A stretch of 64,000 nt of DNA from Euwallacea fornicatus. Lineage: Eukaryota; Arthropoda; Insecta; Coleoptera; Curculionidae. The translations under genes were made by a program, and so were the position numbers. Below, piece after piece: positions 1 through 12,500 of this stretch (within the stretch, counting starts at the first letter, position 1; every line of letters starts with the position of its first letter). The notes below the pieces were generated by a model. The model had not been told where the DNA came from. It searched no databases and saw only the letters and a list, made by a program, of their open reading frames with translations. The stretch covers positions 5,270,001 to 5,334,000 of the forward strand of contig NC_089548.1 in NCBI RefSeq assembly GCF_040115645.1, given 5' to 3'.

Positions 1-1448
1 ACGGAGGATATTGTATTTTTTGTTTAACGTCAATTTAATAATCATTTTCAATAAGGCTATATGAACTATTAACGAGGGAAATGCAACCAGACATCATCGA
101 TTACTTTTCAACCATACGTAGTTAAGTAATTACGGCTATTTTTAGCTCATAAAGATAATAATGGTTATTGAACGATACACACGACACTGAGTGGATTTTT
201 AAAGTCTCAAAAGACAAGACAATTTCAGTAGATTTGCGTGACATAATATGAAGATGGGGAATATAGAGATATATTTTTATAGTTTTCGTATGGAAATATG
301 TGCAGATGGCGAGACTTTAATACATTAAATGGGTCCCCTCACTAACTCAAATACTTTTGCATCACATCGCCTAAATAATTTTTGCATTTAATATTTAATT
401 AGCGATTAGGGGTGTATCGCCAAAAAATTTTGGGGCCATAAAACGGAACTAACTACATGACTCCAGAAAAAGTACCGGCATATTAGCTGATTTAATTATT
501 AAAAACTAAAAATTAAATAGGATAACCGTACAAAAAATACAATAATTTCTCACCTTACACTTCGATGACGAAGCATTTTTTAAGTTTTGTCTATAAAACG
601 AACTAGTAGTATTTTTCAACGTAAAATATGAAATTATTTAAGTTTTACCATTAAAATTTGTGACTCCTTGTATTTTGTAAAAATAAAATACAGTGAAATG
701 AAAAAGTAAGGCTCTTTAGCGGCCTTTCCGGTTACCAATTAAAAATGTATTATAAAATGGAAAAATTGAATCGGAAGCTAAAATAGATATACTTCTTTTT
801 GTCATTAGGAAAAAAAACACACCTATATATATACTTACACATAAAACGTCATTTTAAGCAATAATCAATTATACAGTCAGCAAATGAAAATACAACCGTC
901 CATCACCAATTCCAAACTTCAAATAAAAATATTGAAATCTAAAAAACATCATATCAACGAGATTAAAACCTTTATCAACATATCATAAAGTGAAGAGACG
1001 ATTTATTATCTGGGAAAATAGTTTAAGAATACAAATTACTTGTTATTTTGGAACAGAGTGATTGTAAACTCATTTGCTGCACCTGTTTCATCAATCGGGA
1101 AAAAAATGCGTTTGTCCAGAAATAATGGGTAAGTTTTTTATCCATTTACCTCATGTGCTGACTTCGACTTACATTTCCAAAGAAAACTTAATTGTTTTCG
1201 TAATTTCTACATTTACCTACTTTATTTTATAACTATTTATGCTTAATTTTTTTTTATCACTAATAATCAATTGCAAGGAAAAGAATGGCCATGGAATGGT
1301 TGCAAAGCAGATTTTCTTCCGAATTTCTATTTTATAATTTTATTATACTGTATCTATTTATTTTTGTCACAAAACTATTATCCCCAATGATGATATCCGA
1401 TTTAACCAAAGATAATAATTTAGAACATAAGTGGTATTAAATACTTAC
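1..1448 (-). other. Intron of the calpain-D gene, no exon recognised
   Basis: This stretch follows the GTAAGT donor of the last visible sol exon and should be intron running off the window. I searched it for further zinc-finger or calpain exons (for example the catalytic region around the Cys of GNCW) and found none. It is AT-rich with poly-A and poly-T runs. Confidence 0.5.
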
Positions 1449-4434
1449 AAACCACTTGTCGATGTGCCTGTTCTATCTTGTGTTACAGTTATTGTCGATG
1501 GTTGATTCAATGATGGAGGGGTTTTTAACCCTTTACATATATCACATTTCTCAGCATTAAAATCATTGTAAGCAAAGGAACATTGCCTACAAGTCCATCT
1601 TCGCTCGTTGATTGCCCAAGGAGTTTTTAAAGGGTTAGTTTGATGCAGCATTGCCATGCTGTGAAAATCACTTTTATAAAGATCTACGTATTACTACATA
1701 CCATATTATCAGAGGATGCGCCCAACAATGCAAACTGAAATTTGACTCCTTGAGACTCTCATTATGTAAAGAAATTCTGTAGATTTTACAAAATAAATAA
1801 TATAGAAAGAAGTTTATCTTCAAAAGGGGTAAAAACGTAATCAAGTAAACAGTTAAAACGTATAAATTTATCTTTGAACAAAATATTGGTGGAATAAATA
1901 ATTCTAGAGTTTACGATAAATATCATAAACTGTGAGCCCTTCATTAATTTGCCCATACACCTCCTATGTTTGTAATTTAGAAACTATCAGGAATCTGATT
2001 GTACCATTCCCTAAACACTCTACTGCCCTAATTGATTCCAAAACGTTTCCAAAATCATCAACCAAGATCTACCTCACGCATCAACTTGGACCTTAAAATG
2101 TAGCAACTTCATCTTTACACATATATAAAAATTCCATTGAACAGATCATTAAAGTTAAATTGAACAATTTAAAGTTGAAAAGGAAGAGCCTGTCGTTGTT
2201 AAAATTCTTGACGACCTACCATTTAACACTGGTTATCTCTTCCTGAAGTTCATCAAACTATGAAGCATCCTGTATTTCGATTCAAAATTTTAATTTTAAT
2301 GATAAAATATGTATGGCTATGGTCATCTTAGGGACGTCTTATTAACGACAATTTAGTTTCAGAAAACTCTTCGCAAAAAGTCAAAAGGAATAAATAATCA
2401 AAGAACATAATAACTTAGAAAAAACACCAAAAATTTATAAGAAAAAGTATTGGTTTACCTAATGATTTAATTTATATTTTCTAAGAACGTTGAAAATAAA
2501 CAACACACGAAAAACATAACGTAAAAATTGAAAATCGTCACTAACAAAAAATTATCTCGCACGAACCCGCTTTGCACAGACATATAAATGTAAAAATGCA
2601 CTTTTTACACGTTTATCGAGGAAATATTGTTTCTTTCAACGTATTCATCTTTGTGTCATACTCTTGACAAGCAGTTTACCTATCTTTGATAAAAACATAA
2701 TTTTTATCAGATTACGACATTCATCAAATTCAACACCATTAAAAAAAAATAAGTTGCAGTAAATTTAAACACAAGCAAGAATATAATATTTAAAAGCCTT
2801 CAATTCATGGCAGCAATCCATCTTACTCAAAAAGTGAAGTGTGAAAGGCGCTATTTTTCGGTACTAGTTGCACAACGTACTGATTGTTTTTGAAATTTTG
2901 TGCCCTATGTGGGCCTACCACTCTTTTATGTCAGTAGGCACATTACAAAGACTTACATTTTATTAGGTTGAGAAGCTTCTGCGTCATCAGTTCTTTTCTG
3001 GGCACTAATTATACTCTGGTTTTCATAATAATGAGCCTTTTCCCTCTCAGGCTCTGTCATTCCTATATAAGTATAAAGAGTGCTATTCAAGCTGTCTTCA
3101 TGGATATCACTGGTACTTCGATTGAGATTTCTTCCTGCTGCAAAAGTCCTAGTTCACACTTTTTCAATCTATTTCCAACTACTTAATTATACCTTTACTA
3201 GGTACACTTAAATCTCTGTTAAACTCTCCAAATAAATGGGAGTACTGCAACTGTGAAGACTGAATGTCAGTCATAGAGTTGCTAGATTTGGGGAAATTTT
3301 GGTGAAAGACGTCACTATCTAAGCTTCTTCTATTGCGATTTGAGGAAGCTGAATTGGGCGAATGAGGCAATTCAGAAAAAGAGCGCCTATATTGTAGCTT
3401 GTAAGTTGGATTTCTAAGGGCTTCATTATCAGCCCAGTTATCAACCTAACAGTAAATATTTATCATATAAGATAAACAAGGAAAGTGAAACTTGCCTTAA
3501 TAATTACGCTAGGAGGCACATTGCTATTAAAATCTGGTGTATATGGCGCCTCGCATGCCTCACATATTGTTATATCAGGATTATTTAAAAGAGTGCACCT
3601 TTTACAAGTCCAAGTTGTTGAAGGAATTGAATTCTTCGCAGTCCACATGTAACTGCTGCTAGTCGAAGGTTTAGTGTTATTAATGCCACTGGCTGTTGTC
3701 CTTAAATCACTTTCCGACTTAATATTTTGTTTAATAGAGCAGCTTAGACTTCCTATATTTGATAGGCGTAATCGGCATTTACAGCGTTCATAGTTTAGGA
3801 TTTGGTAGTTCTTAAGGTTAGGCTGGCCTGGTGTACAGACCTTACAAGGAGATTCTGTAATATTCATTTTCTCATCACAAAGGAGGCATTGGAATGTTGC
3901 CGACTGATGAAAGATTAATTGGCACCTAACACAAAAGGTTGGAGAGCCTAAATCAGGGAGACTAACTGACTTATAGAGAGTGAGATGGTTATTGTTAAAT
4001 GAATTCGGCTTGTGCTGTTCTCTTACAAATATTAATGTGTTAATCAAGGTAGTTTTGACCAAAGCTGAACAATCCTTTTTCCCACTAACCCTGAAACCAT
4101 ACAGTAATTTACTTGCACACACAATAACTTTTAAGTATTGATTTTTCAATAATGGACATGGAAAATATAGATGATACATTTAGATTATTATGCTGCTCTC
4201 AACTCACCTATCAATATCCAAATGGGGAAAGCTATTAGTGGCCCTGTATCGCCTAATTACCGTGCAATTTCTACTTTGACCTGACTCAAATCCATTGGAT
4301 TTTTCCAAAAAGTCTTTGTTCCTGCTTGAGGATTGCCTCAAAGACCCGCATCTAATACATTTCTCCCTTTCTGTAGGGTTGATTAGATTGCAAGAACTGC
4401 AGTGCCATTGTAATACAGATGCAATTGCGCCCAT
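1449..4434 (-). CDS. sol: Small optic lobes / calpain-D (CAPN15 type), N-terminal zinc-finger part, partial
   Basis: Five coding exons read on the minus strand: 4434-4208, 4090-3496, 3445-3193, 3137-2957 and 1658-1449. All phases agree, giving about 488 residues. The start at 4434 is chosen because MGAIASVLQW resembles the start of fly calpain-D (MGTISSVLQW, recalled). RanBP2/NZF fingers are visible: residues 10-29 (W, then Cys 12, 15, 26, 29); a degenerate one in exon 2 (FCVRC...CLLC, Phe in place of Trp, 11-residue loop); TWTCKRC...CEAC at the end of exon 2; and RWTCRQC...CDIC in exon 5. In the family these fingers bind ubiquitin or proteins and precede a cysteine protease domain that acts in optic lobe development. 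That domain would lie left of base 1. The last visible donor (GTAAGT after 1449) shows that the gene continues. The exon 2/3 intron is only 50 bp and uses a GC donor. ZRANB1/Trabid was considered, but the N-terminus fits calpain-D better. Confidence 0.85.
1659..2956 (-). other. Intron 4 of the calpain-D gene
   Basis: It is bounded by the donor AAAT|GTAAGT and the acceptor TTTTCACAG. The split codon AT|C keeps the frame. It is about 1.3 kb, AT-rich, with no recognisable repeat or exon. Confidence 0.7.
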
Positions 4435-6036
4435 TCTAATTTGCACATGGCTATTAACCCCATTTAAAAATAAAACTATGTCAGGAAACACAGAAGAACA
4501 GCTGATAATTTAACTATTTTGGAGTTTGGATACAATCGGCCATTTGTTGTGTATGGATTTCTTCGAATTTGAACACTTGCGCGTTTTTGTTTTGTCCCAT
4601 CATTACGTCACTAGAACAGCTGAACGCTGATTGTCATTGCCTCAATTTCAGGCCGGCGGCACTTGTTCAAGACTATTCTTACTGTGAACCACTCGCTAAT
4701 GAACGAGACAAGAATGTTACAATTATCTTCAGAGGATTGATTTTTTTGATACTTTTTTTTCAAAAGTTGTAGAATGAACTAATTTTGAAAAGTGAAATTA
4801 TGAAATGCATATTGGGCATTACAAATAAAGTGAACTCCTTCAAGTTGGCCGCTCCAAATCTAGGAGATCTGAAAAAGTTCTGAGAATGATTGAAATTCGA
4901 TGCTGACGATGAAACTGACCAATTTCGTAAATTTTCTAATAATTTCTAGAAAATCGTAGTTCTAGGTTTTTATTCATGTTTTGATGATTCCTATACATAT
5001 TTTTAATTTCAACACATGTGTAAATGTAAAGAACGCAAAAATGTTCACCTTTTTTCAATTTCAATTCTCTTTGAAGCTTTAACCGTTTCGTTGATCCCCA
5101 TTTGACTAACTTAATTTAGTATAGCCTGTATATATTAAAAACTAAAATAGCTATATTACGACTCCTCTTCTTTCCTTTCCTCTCCACTACTAAGATCTTT
5201 GTGTAGGTTTATAAAACTCATCGAGACAATTAATCTTAGCAGATTTCGAATAGCTATTATTTAAAGCAATTACTGCGCGGATTCTCGAAATATCGATATT
5301 CAAAGTTGAAAATTGACCAAGATTAGGTTCTTGTTGTTGAGGAAATTTTAATAGAATTACCTCGCTCTAATGAAATTTCCTGAATGGCAAATATTTCAAC
5401 CTGTATACCCCACCGGAAGCCCTGGAAGCATCGAAATTCAGTTTAAAATTCTATTATTTTAGACCTTTACGACAGTTTAAAAATGACGAAAATGGATATT
5501 TAAGCTTATCTCGGAAACTAAAAGACATATCACAGCCTATTTTGGCTCCACTAATTCCCAAGATACCGACGTTGTTTCCTAAAGAGTTAGTAACTATACC
5601 TACACACATACATACATAAAAGGGTATTGGATGTGTACTTAATGCGATAACGTGAAACTCGAATTTTGATGATTTCTTCTAAGTATAGAATCAATTATTG
5701 ATTAAAAGGGGCGCAACAATAAAATTCTTTAAAAGATCCATAAAAGGAATTCAATAGATACAGCTTACTTCGCATAAGGGTATATTCTAGAAGACCTTTT
5801 TGTTTTAAGGCAATTTCGGTCGGAAATTAGGTGTGTGATACGTTGAATCGGTCCCTCTTCCCTTGTTCATTTACGGATTTAAATAACGATAAAACGTCCC
5901 TTAAGGACACAAAAGGTCTGTTTTGAAGGTTTGTCGTAGAGATATCGACTGTATGCCGCATTTTTTCTGTTGCCATTTCAAGGCAAACAGCCAAACCAAA
6001 TTGTACTTTTGACATTTTTACACTCATACGTATATA
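4435..6036. other. 5' flank of the calpain-D gene, no gene seen
   Basis: This is the upstream region of sol. It holds only short reading frames without family resemblance. Fragments such as GCCTGTATAT near 5130 and ACCTGTATAC near 5400 resemble ends of small DNA transposons but could not be paired. A core promoter could not be placed. Confidence 0.4.
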
Positions 6037-6350
6037 GGGTGTCCCAAAATTATAAGGAACAAAGGTCAACAGAAGATTTTGGCCGTCGAGTAGCGACCCT
6101 TATTAGCTACAATAATGCCAACAACACTAGCTTGTTTGTAATGTCCGAAAATCCCCATATACCAAATTTAAGTACCATAGGTTAAAAGACTGTGAAGATA
6201 TGAAAGAAAATCAAGAGTAAAATCTAAACTTTAACACCCTATATCTTTATTAATATTAACTTTCGTAGTACAACAATTGCGCTGGATCTTAACATTTTGA
6301 TGGCAGAAATCTGCCGTCACTCCGTGTGCCACAACTTTTGGGCCACCCTG
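6037..6350. mobile_element. Short non-autonomous DNA transposon (MITE-like), about 314 bp
   Basis: The left end reads GGGTGTCCCAAAAT after TATATA. The right end, reverse-complemented, reads CAGGGTGGCCCAAAAG before TATATA. The two form an imperfect terminal inverted repeat of about 20 bp flanked by TA-rich sequence, as expected for a Tc1/mariner-type insertion at TA. The interior has no transposase reading frame. Exact ends are uncertain by a few bases because the flank is itself (TA)n. Confidence 0.55.
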
Positions 6351-7353
6351 TATATATTACAATTAATTGATGATTCTGGATTCATGGCTTTTTCAATCAC
6401 AGTTGACTGTACTTAATTTACGGTTTATGATCAGCAAATAGTGGGTTATTCTAAATTGCATTTGACCGCTGTCCGCATTATGGTTGAAATCGGTAACCGA
6501 TTTCATTAAATTTTCAGGTGACATGGGGTTTGAGGTGGGCAAAAAGCAAAAATTAATGGTGACACTGGACTAAAAAAGAATACTCCCAAGGATTCATAAA
6601 GATAAAACCAAGCTGAGGCCATCAGAATGCTCTTATTAATTTATTTCATAACATTGTCTTAATTCTATTATTTCTTTATTATAGTAATTAGCACATTTTA
6701 TCCTTAATTAAATAAGTAGAGGTATACTTTAATATATTTTTGAATTTTATATACGAAACCAACTGGAATAGTTTGAAATTTATTTGGTATAATTACAAAT
6801 GTTACAGCTTACAACGTTCATTCACTCAACTTAAAATTAGAAATAATGCACATTAATAACTGGAGGAAAAAGGTATTAGACTTTTACAATTGTATCATTA
6901 TACACTCTGAGGCTGAGCCTACAATTTTTCTCCCTTTTGTTTTCACGTCAGTAGCTCCTGGTCAGCCGCTCCATTTAAAGGTATTATGTAAGTATTCAAA
7001 TTTAATATGCTTTAGAAGGAATAGGCATAAGCGCATATACGAACGTTGATGTAAAATTGCACATTTTGCAACCTGCCACAACAAAACTAGTTCTTTAAAC
7101 GCAAAAAAACATCTATTGTTTTAGTTTACTCATACGCAGAACAGTATAGGAATACACACAGACAAATACATATATATGTATATATATGTATATATATGAA
7201 TATATATTTGTGTTTAATTAAATGATATAGGGGCAGGAGTAGCAGAGTTGCTTATCCATAATAATAAAGTAAAATTATACTTGTTCTGTTTTTGTTTTCG
7301 TTTGGTAAGTAAGAACGAAGCGGTAAAAGAGGAGCAAATAACGTCGAGATAAC
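6351..7353. other. 3' flank of the MIP gene, no gene seen
   Basis: No coding region is recognised here. The stretch probably includes the 3' untranslated part of the MIP transcript at its right end. It is AT-rich and holds the TA-rich microsatellite listed separately. Confidence 0.4.
7169..7207. repeat. TATATATG-type microsatellite
   Basis: Several imperfect copies of an eight-base TA/G unit (TATATATG and variants) stand in a row, about 40 bp in all. This is a simple-sequence tract in the 3' flank of the MIP gene with no sign of function. Confidence 0.8.
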
Positions 7354-7359
7354 TTTATT
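7354..7359 (-). terminator. AATAAA overlapping the MIP stop codon
   Basis: On the minus strand the end of the reading frame is GCC GAA TAA AG, so AATAAA overlaps the stop codon. It is the best polyadenylation hexamer close to the gene. Whether it is used is unknown; use would leave almost no 3' untranslated region. Confidence 0.3.
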
Positions 7360-9516
7360 CGGCGACGCTGCGTTTACCCCAAAGACCCTTCAGATTGTTC
7401 CAGGCTGGCTGGCGTTTACCCCATGAGCCTGGAAATAAAGTGTTTGCATGTAGTAATATTTGGAATAAATAGTCGGGATTCTATTCTTAGGAAAACTGAG
7501 AGTTTCAATAATCCATCATTCGCAATTCGGGCCAGAAATTGGATTCGCGAAGATTACGTTAATACCTAATCTCTCCCAAAATTTTATAGCGCGAAATCAT
7601 TGAAAATACGCATGAACGCCATGACTAATTATCATCGTTCAAATATCGTATTTGTTACCCCGTGACCTAATTTAGGCTTAACACGTTTTACTTCATTAGG
7701 TCGGCGTATTTATGGTCCTTTAATTCACCCAAAAAGTAAATCTAGATAGGAGGAATTGTTCTCGAGACCACTCGTTACAAACGTTCGTTCGTGAGGGTAC
7801 GGACGTGCAGAATGGTCAGGATTAATGCTGTGAGGTCAAGAACGCATCGATACCTTCGGAGAAACGCTCGGACTCACCGATTTTCGTTTTAAGTTGCATA
7901 TTTTCAAAATTTAGACAGGGTGATTCAAAAAGTAAGTCGTGAGGACTTTTAATTTTGTTTTTACTACTACTTTGTATTTTATTTTCAGATTCCATGGGAA
8001 CTCTGTTTAGAGCTCATCTGTAAAGCCCCGTTTTTGATTCGTTTACGCTGTGCATACTCTAGACAAAATCCAGTTTACTGAAATGTCGGTTTACAAAACT
8101 AATAATCGCGTCTATTGGGTATACCCAGATAGTGAAAGTGGCTGACAAAACTTCATTTAATGTGAAATCTACACATTGTACCATTCGATTGACTTCAAAA
8201 CGAAGACTGAATTGACTACATTCCTCGGGGGCATAAAATTAAAGGAAACGTCCGCATGACATCATTTCCCAATTTCTATAGGCAGAAGTTTGCGAGGAAT
8301 CGATTTTACAGTTTTTGATTTTATAGAGAGATTTTAATTAAAGTTTCTTTGTTACTCTTCCGGGGCTCCTCCATCTTTCAAATTTTACGCTTAACTGGCT
8401 AGTTTAATGGGACTTCAGGAAAGTTTGTTTATTGTTACGTTTCATATATCCTAGATGGACTCTCTGCATAGGTCAAATTTCAGCGTTATTGCTTGGCGAC
8501 TCAAAACATGCCTCACCTCTGAATTTGTCCCATTTGTTACTCCTTTTGCCCCAACCCTCGTTAAGGCTCCTCCAATTTCTCTTGTTGACTTCATGCGGCA
8601 GATCTAGTTCTTGATCTGGATAGTCGATGTTATTGTCACTGACGTCTTCGTCCAAAGCTGCAGCTAATTGCCTTAACACCGCATCGTCGTCATTATAAGG
8701 AACGAACCTCTTACCCCAACCTCCCTGAAACAATACAAATTTCATTCAATGTATATACTTAGTAAGCGCTAAACAGAGGAAGGAGTTTTAACTAAATTAA
8801 AGCACCCCATATCCCAAATTGAAACAGAATTAAAAATAGGAAAAAGTGGATTAAAAACTCTTGTTTAAGGCGCCTTGCTTCGCTCGGTGTATATTTTCAA
8901 GAATATTTTCCCAAATGGATAGTAAAATTTTACTTCCTTGTAAAACTCGAGATTAATTAAATTAACGAACCCTAAACTTCAATATTATAACTAATAAATG
9001 AAATTACTTTTTACAAAGAAAAGGAAGTAGCATCTAACCTGAAGTCTTTGCCATGCTCGCTTGTCCATCGCCTGAGCCAAGCCATCATCTTCTTCAGAAT
9101 TGGAATCCCGCTTCCCCCAGCCAGAGTGTAAATTGTTCCATCCCCGTTTGCCCCACATAGGCAAGTCAGTCTTCCAACCTCTCTTCGAATATTCATCATT
9201 TTCTAACTGAAACATGACATTGAAATGTACTAAGGATTCTATTTCCCCTTCGTATATCCTAAAACCCACCCCATAAAATTGTTTACACCCGATAGTAATC
9301 GCGGGATAAAAGCTGATTCTATTTCCAGGGGATTTGTCGTACTTCAATTCAAACAGATTTTACCTGTGGATTTTCCTCTAAGGATTTTCTAGGTGGTATT
9401 GGCAAGTCGTTGGCACCCACCAAAACTAACGCCTCCAGGCATACTGCAAAAGCCATGATGTATAAGAACATCTCGTAAGGCCCTTTGAAAGCCGATGACC
9501 ATTTTCCAGGTATCAT
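7355..9516 (-). CDS. Mip: Myoinhibitory peptide / allatostatin B precursor, complete
   Basis: Four coding exons on the minus strand: 9516-9364, 9206-9039, 8724-8517 and 7428-7355, which join in frame to 200 residues. The N-terminus carries a hydrophobic signal segment (MFLYIMAFAVCLEALVLVGA, inside exon 1). Six peptides follow, each ending Gly-Lys-Arg for amidation and dibasic cleavage, and all fit W(X6)W-amide: GWKTDLPMW, GWNNLHSGW, AWQRLQGGW, NWRSLNEGW, SNKWDKFRGSW and QPAWNNLKGLW. The third is split by intron 2 and the fifth by intron 3. Acidic spacers (residues 85-99 and the long DDD...DLPHEVN stretch in exon 3) separate them. MIPs inhibit gut muscle and juvenile-hormone or ecdysteroid synthesis and act on the sex-peptide/MIP receptor (family knowledge). 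The start could also be the inner Met at 9471. An acceptor just upstream (after 9523) suggests a separate 5' untranslated exon. Confidence 0.95.
7429..8516 (-). other. Intron 3 of the MIP gene
   Basis: It is bounded by the donor AGAG|GTGAGG and the acceptor TTTCCAG, with phase 1 preserved (the split Gly of RGSW). It is about 1.1 kb. Near 7918 it contains ACAGGGTGATTCAAAAAGTA, which resembles the end of a small DNA transposon, but no partner end was found. Confidence 0.7.
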
Positions 9517-9522
9517 TGCGAC

Positions 9523-12500
9523 CTGAAATTTGGACAACTTTTTTGATGTAGAAAATTCTAAAATTATTTGTAAACAAAAGGCAAATTATATTAATATTAA
9601 CGCTGATCATGAATTTGTCCAAGCTGAAGGGTTCACATTATAATAATAGTGACTTTATTTAATCGCCTAAACGAATCTTCTAATTCGTTACATAATATGA
9701 TCTTTTAGTTAGTCTCAACCAATTTTGTGTTTAACAGTAACTAAACATTCATGTTAACTTCATTCATGGAGTCTTTCCTAATGAATATGTCAATTTTCGG
9801 TAAAGTAGATGGTAAAAAAACTGAGATTTTTGCCTGAAGTGCAATCAGTCTGTGCTAAAGTGTTTATAAAAGATATTTAGAGTTTAAGCAAAAAGGCGCA
9901 AAGGTTTCGTTATTGAAATGTAGAGTGTTAAAGTTTTGTTAATAGTTCACTTTGGAACTCTTCCAGTTTTTGAGATATCGACTTGAAATTGTCTAAATAT
10001 GATAGTGTTTGTCACTGTTGAAATCTACAAGGTGGTGGCTCTTTTGGGTTCAGTTTTCTTTCACACCACAAACTTTGTTGTACTCACTGCTGGTTGCACA
10101 GTTGTCCCCTGCATTTTTTCTTATCTGCAATGATTTCCGACTGATTTGTGAAAATAACTTAGGAAATACCTCAATTATAACTAATTTACACATAGAATTT
10201 TCTATTAATAAATTTATAACACTGAATTTATTATTATACTGAATACATTTTTCAACTTCAATGACAGTTTGTTGGAGAATTACATTTTCCATATGGCACG
10301 AAATCGTTGTGGAAATCCCGGAGAAATTTACCACATCAGTAAAAATTATTCCGAATTAAGTTTCTACTCCTGAATATTTGCACGAACTCGCATTCTTCAC
10401 TGCCTTCAACGTCTTGAGCTTACGGTCATGGTCAACTTTAAGAACCGCAATGTTTATATCGGTAGAATTAAAACGGTCATGTTCCCTCGACCAGGACTTC
10501 ATTTTTACATAGTAAAATAGCCGTGTAATGTTATAAATATGAAATCTACGATATCGACAGAAATCGCTTTGCACATAGCTTCCGATTTTGAAAAATTACA
10601 CGAACTCCTGTCCTTCATCGCTTCTAATGATATAACATTTATAGCCATATTCCTGGTAAGCTCACTGCATAACTTTCATATTAAAACTTTAAATGATTAA
10701 CATCATCATTTCATATTAAGAAAAATAAAAAAATCTGTATTTAAGCTATAATACTCAAGCATTATTTTTAGTTTAAACAACGTTTTAATGAGGAATCCGC
10801 GTAAATTCGCAATAAAATTTTTCTTTACGTACAAAATACAAATGTTATATAATATTTTTCCTTGAGGGCGATAGTACTTTCTAAGATTTTTACATTAATT
10901 TTGATTTTGAAAATTTCAGCAATAGTTCTCCATTAATCCAGACGAGGGCCGTTGATTTGTGTCCTGCATGTTGAAAAAATCCAGCAACTTCTCTAGATTT
11001 CCCCTTCTAATGACAATCTGAATTTGTAATTTTAGATTCTGCTTTCTCATAGAAGTGCAGATACGCAATCTATTATGTCCTCCATAGTTTAGAATTTACG
11101 GCAATCAAACGATGTTAATTAAATGGAAACTTAGTTTTTCACGCTATACTGGCAGCACAATTTCAAACCTGCCCATGAATTGTAGAATGCGAATGTTGTG
11201 AAGTTAAAAAAAAATCTGATTCCGTAAAATTCCTGGTATGAAAGTCTTGAATCGAGAAGCGGCATGAAAATCGAAATTTGCACGATATTTTCCCTGAAAC
11301 GTTAGCAGTCTTGAGGTCTTCTTAAGTTAACCTTATCAAACCTTATGAATAAGCGGTTTGAAAAAATCACATTTCCATGGAGTGAAGTAATGATTTTGCT
11401 GTTTAAATGCGTTCGAAAGCGTGGATTAATGTGCTTTTATAAAGTCATTAGACGTAGAGTAAAACGTGGAATAACGCAACGTCCCATGTATTAAATAGCT
11501 TATATTGCAGAACCGACTTGAACAAATAAATACGACATATTTGCAACATTAACTGAAAATATTTTCAGTTTCAACAGTTTCTGAATGTTGAAAAATTCCA
11601 TCAACTCTTGTCCGTTATTGCCTCGAATTTGTCATAATTTCAATCAAAATACAATCAATTTGTTTAAATTTTTCTTCGAGGAACGCAGTTTCACGCCTCA
11701 GTTGAAAGTAGGACCCAATTCCAGGGTTGTATCGGTTGCTGATGTATGAGTTGCAGTCTGCATTAATATCGTTGCAAAACCGACAAAAAATTCTATAAAT
11801 TTCCTTTTCATGTTGAATCATTTAATTTGCGGCATGTTACGCTTGAAGTTCAAATTAAGAGAACAAAATATTTCTCCATTGGGGGAGTTCTGGATAAATG
11901 CATAACAGGAATGTCAGGTAACGTTGCAGCTATGCGTAAATAACTCGGAAACTTCGAACCTGCAGTGAAGGGGAAATATTTTAAGCATAATTCAAAACGC
12001 TAATTTCGATAAGTAAGTCTTTAGGAAAAATCTCCAATTATTATCTTAATTCCGGAACAACATTTTGTCATGCAATTTCCAATCATAAATGAAAATAGTA
12101 GTATTTGTTAGTCGTCTTTGAAAACGAAAAGTGAAGCGGGTAAATATTTAAAAACGGCGAGAAAAAACTCTTCATAGTAAAAGCAGATTTTTCCATTTGG
12201 AAAGTGGAAAATTGCTTTTAATTCCGCCTAAAAGGTATGTGATATATTGAAATGCAATATACATAAAATTTTACAATTTGAGGTAGTTCAGTTTCGAAAT
12301 TTTATATAAGCGGATCATGAAATATGAAGCTTGAAATTTTTTTTGCAGGATTTGAAGAGTTTGAAACTGGATTTCGTGTTCTCTGTGTAGCAAATTTTTT
12401 TAAAGCAAAAAGTACTTTATATTTCGAACAGATGGATCCAGCAAACTCAAGCCTTAGTAGTAAGAATCTGCCACGTTCTCGACAGCATTTTAACGAACAG

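Noticed and set aside
1445..4491. ZRANB1/Trabid as identity for the zinc-finger gene
   Set aside because: The start MGAIASVLQW and the wide spacing and 11-residue loop of the CSFAYN finger fit calpain-D; no OTU-domain sequence was seen.
4435..4491. Upstream in-frame Met at 4491 as the calpain-D start
   Set aside because: The family N-terminus begins at the inner Met (4434); the extra 19 residues look like untranslated leader.
8991..9347. Minus-strand frame of 118 codons as one MIP exon
   Set aside because: It runs through the splice acceptor at 9207 and the donor at 9038; only 9206-9039 is coding.
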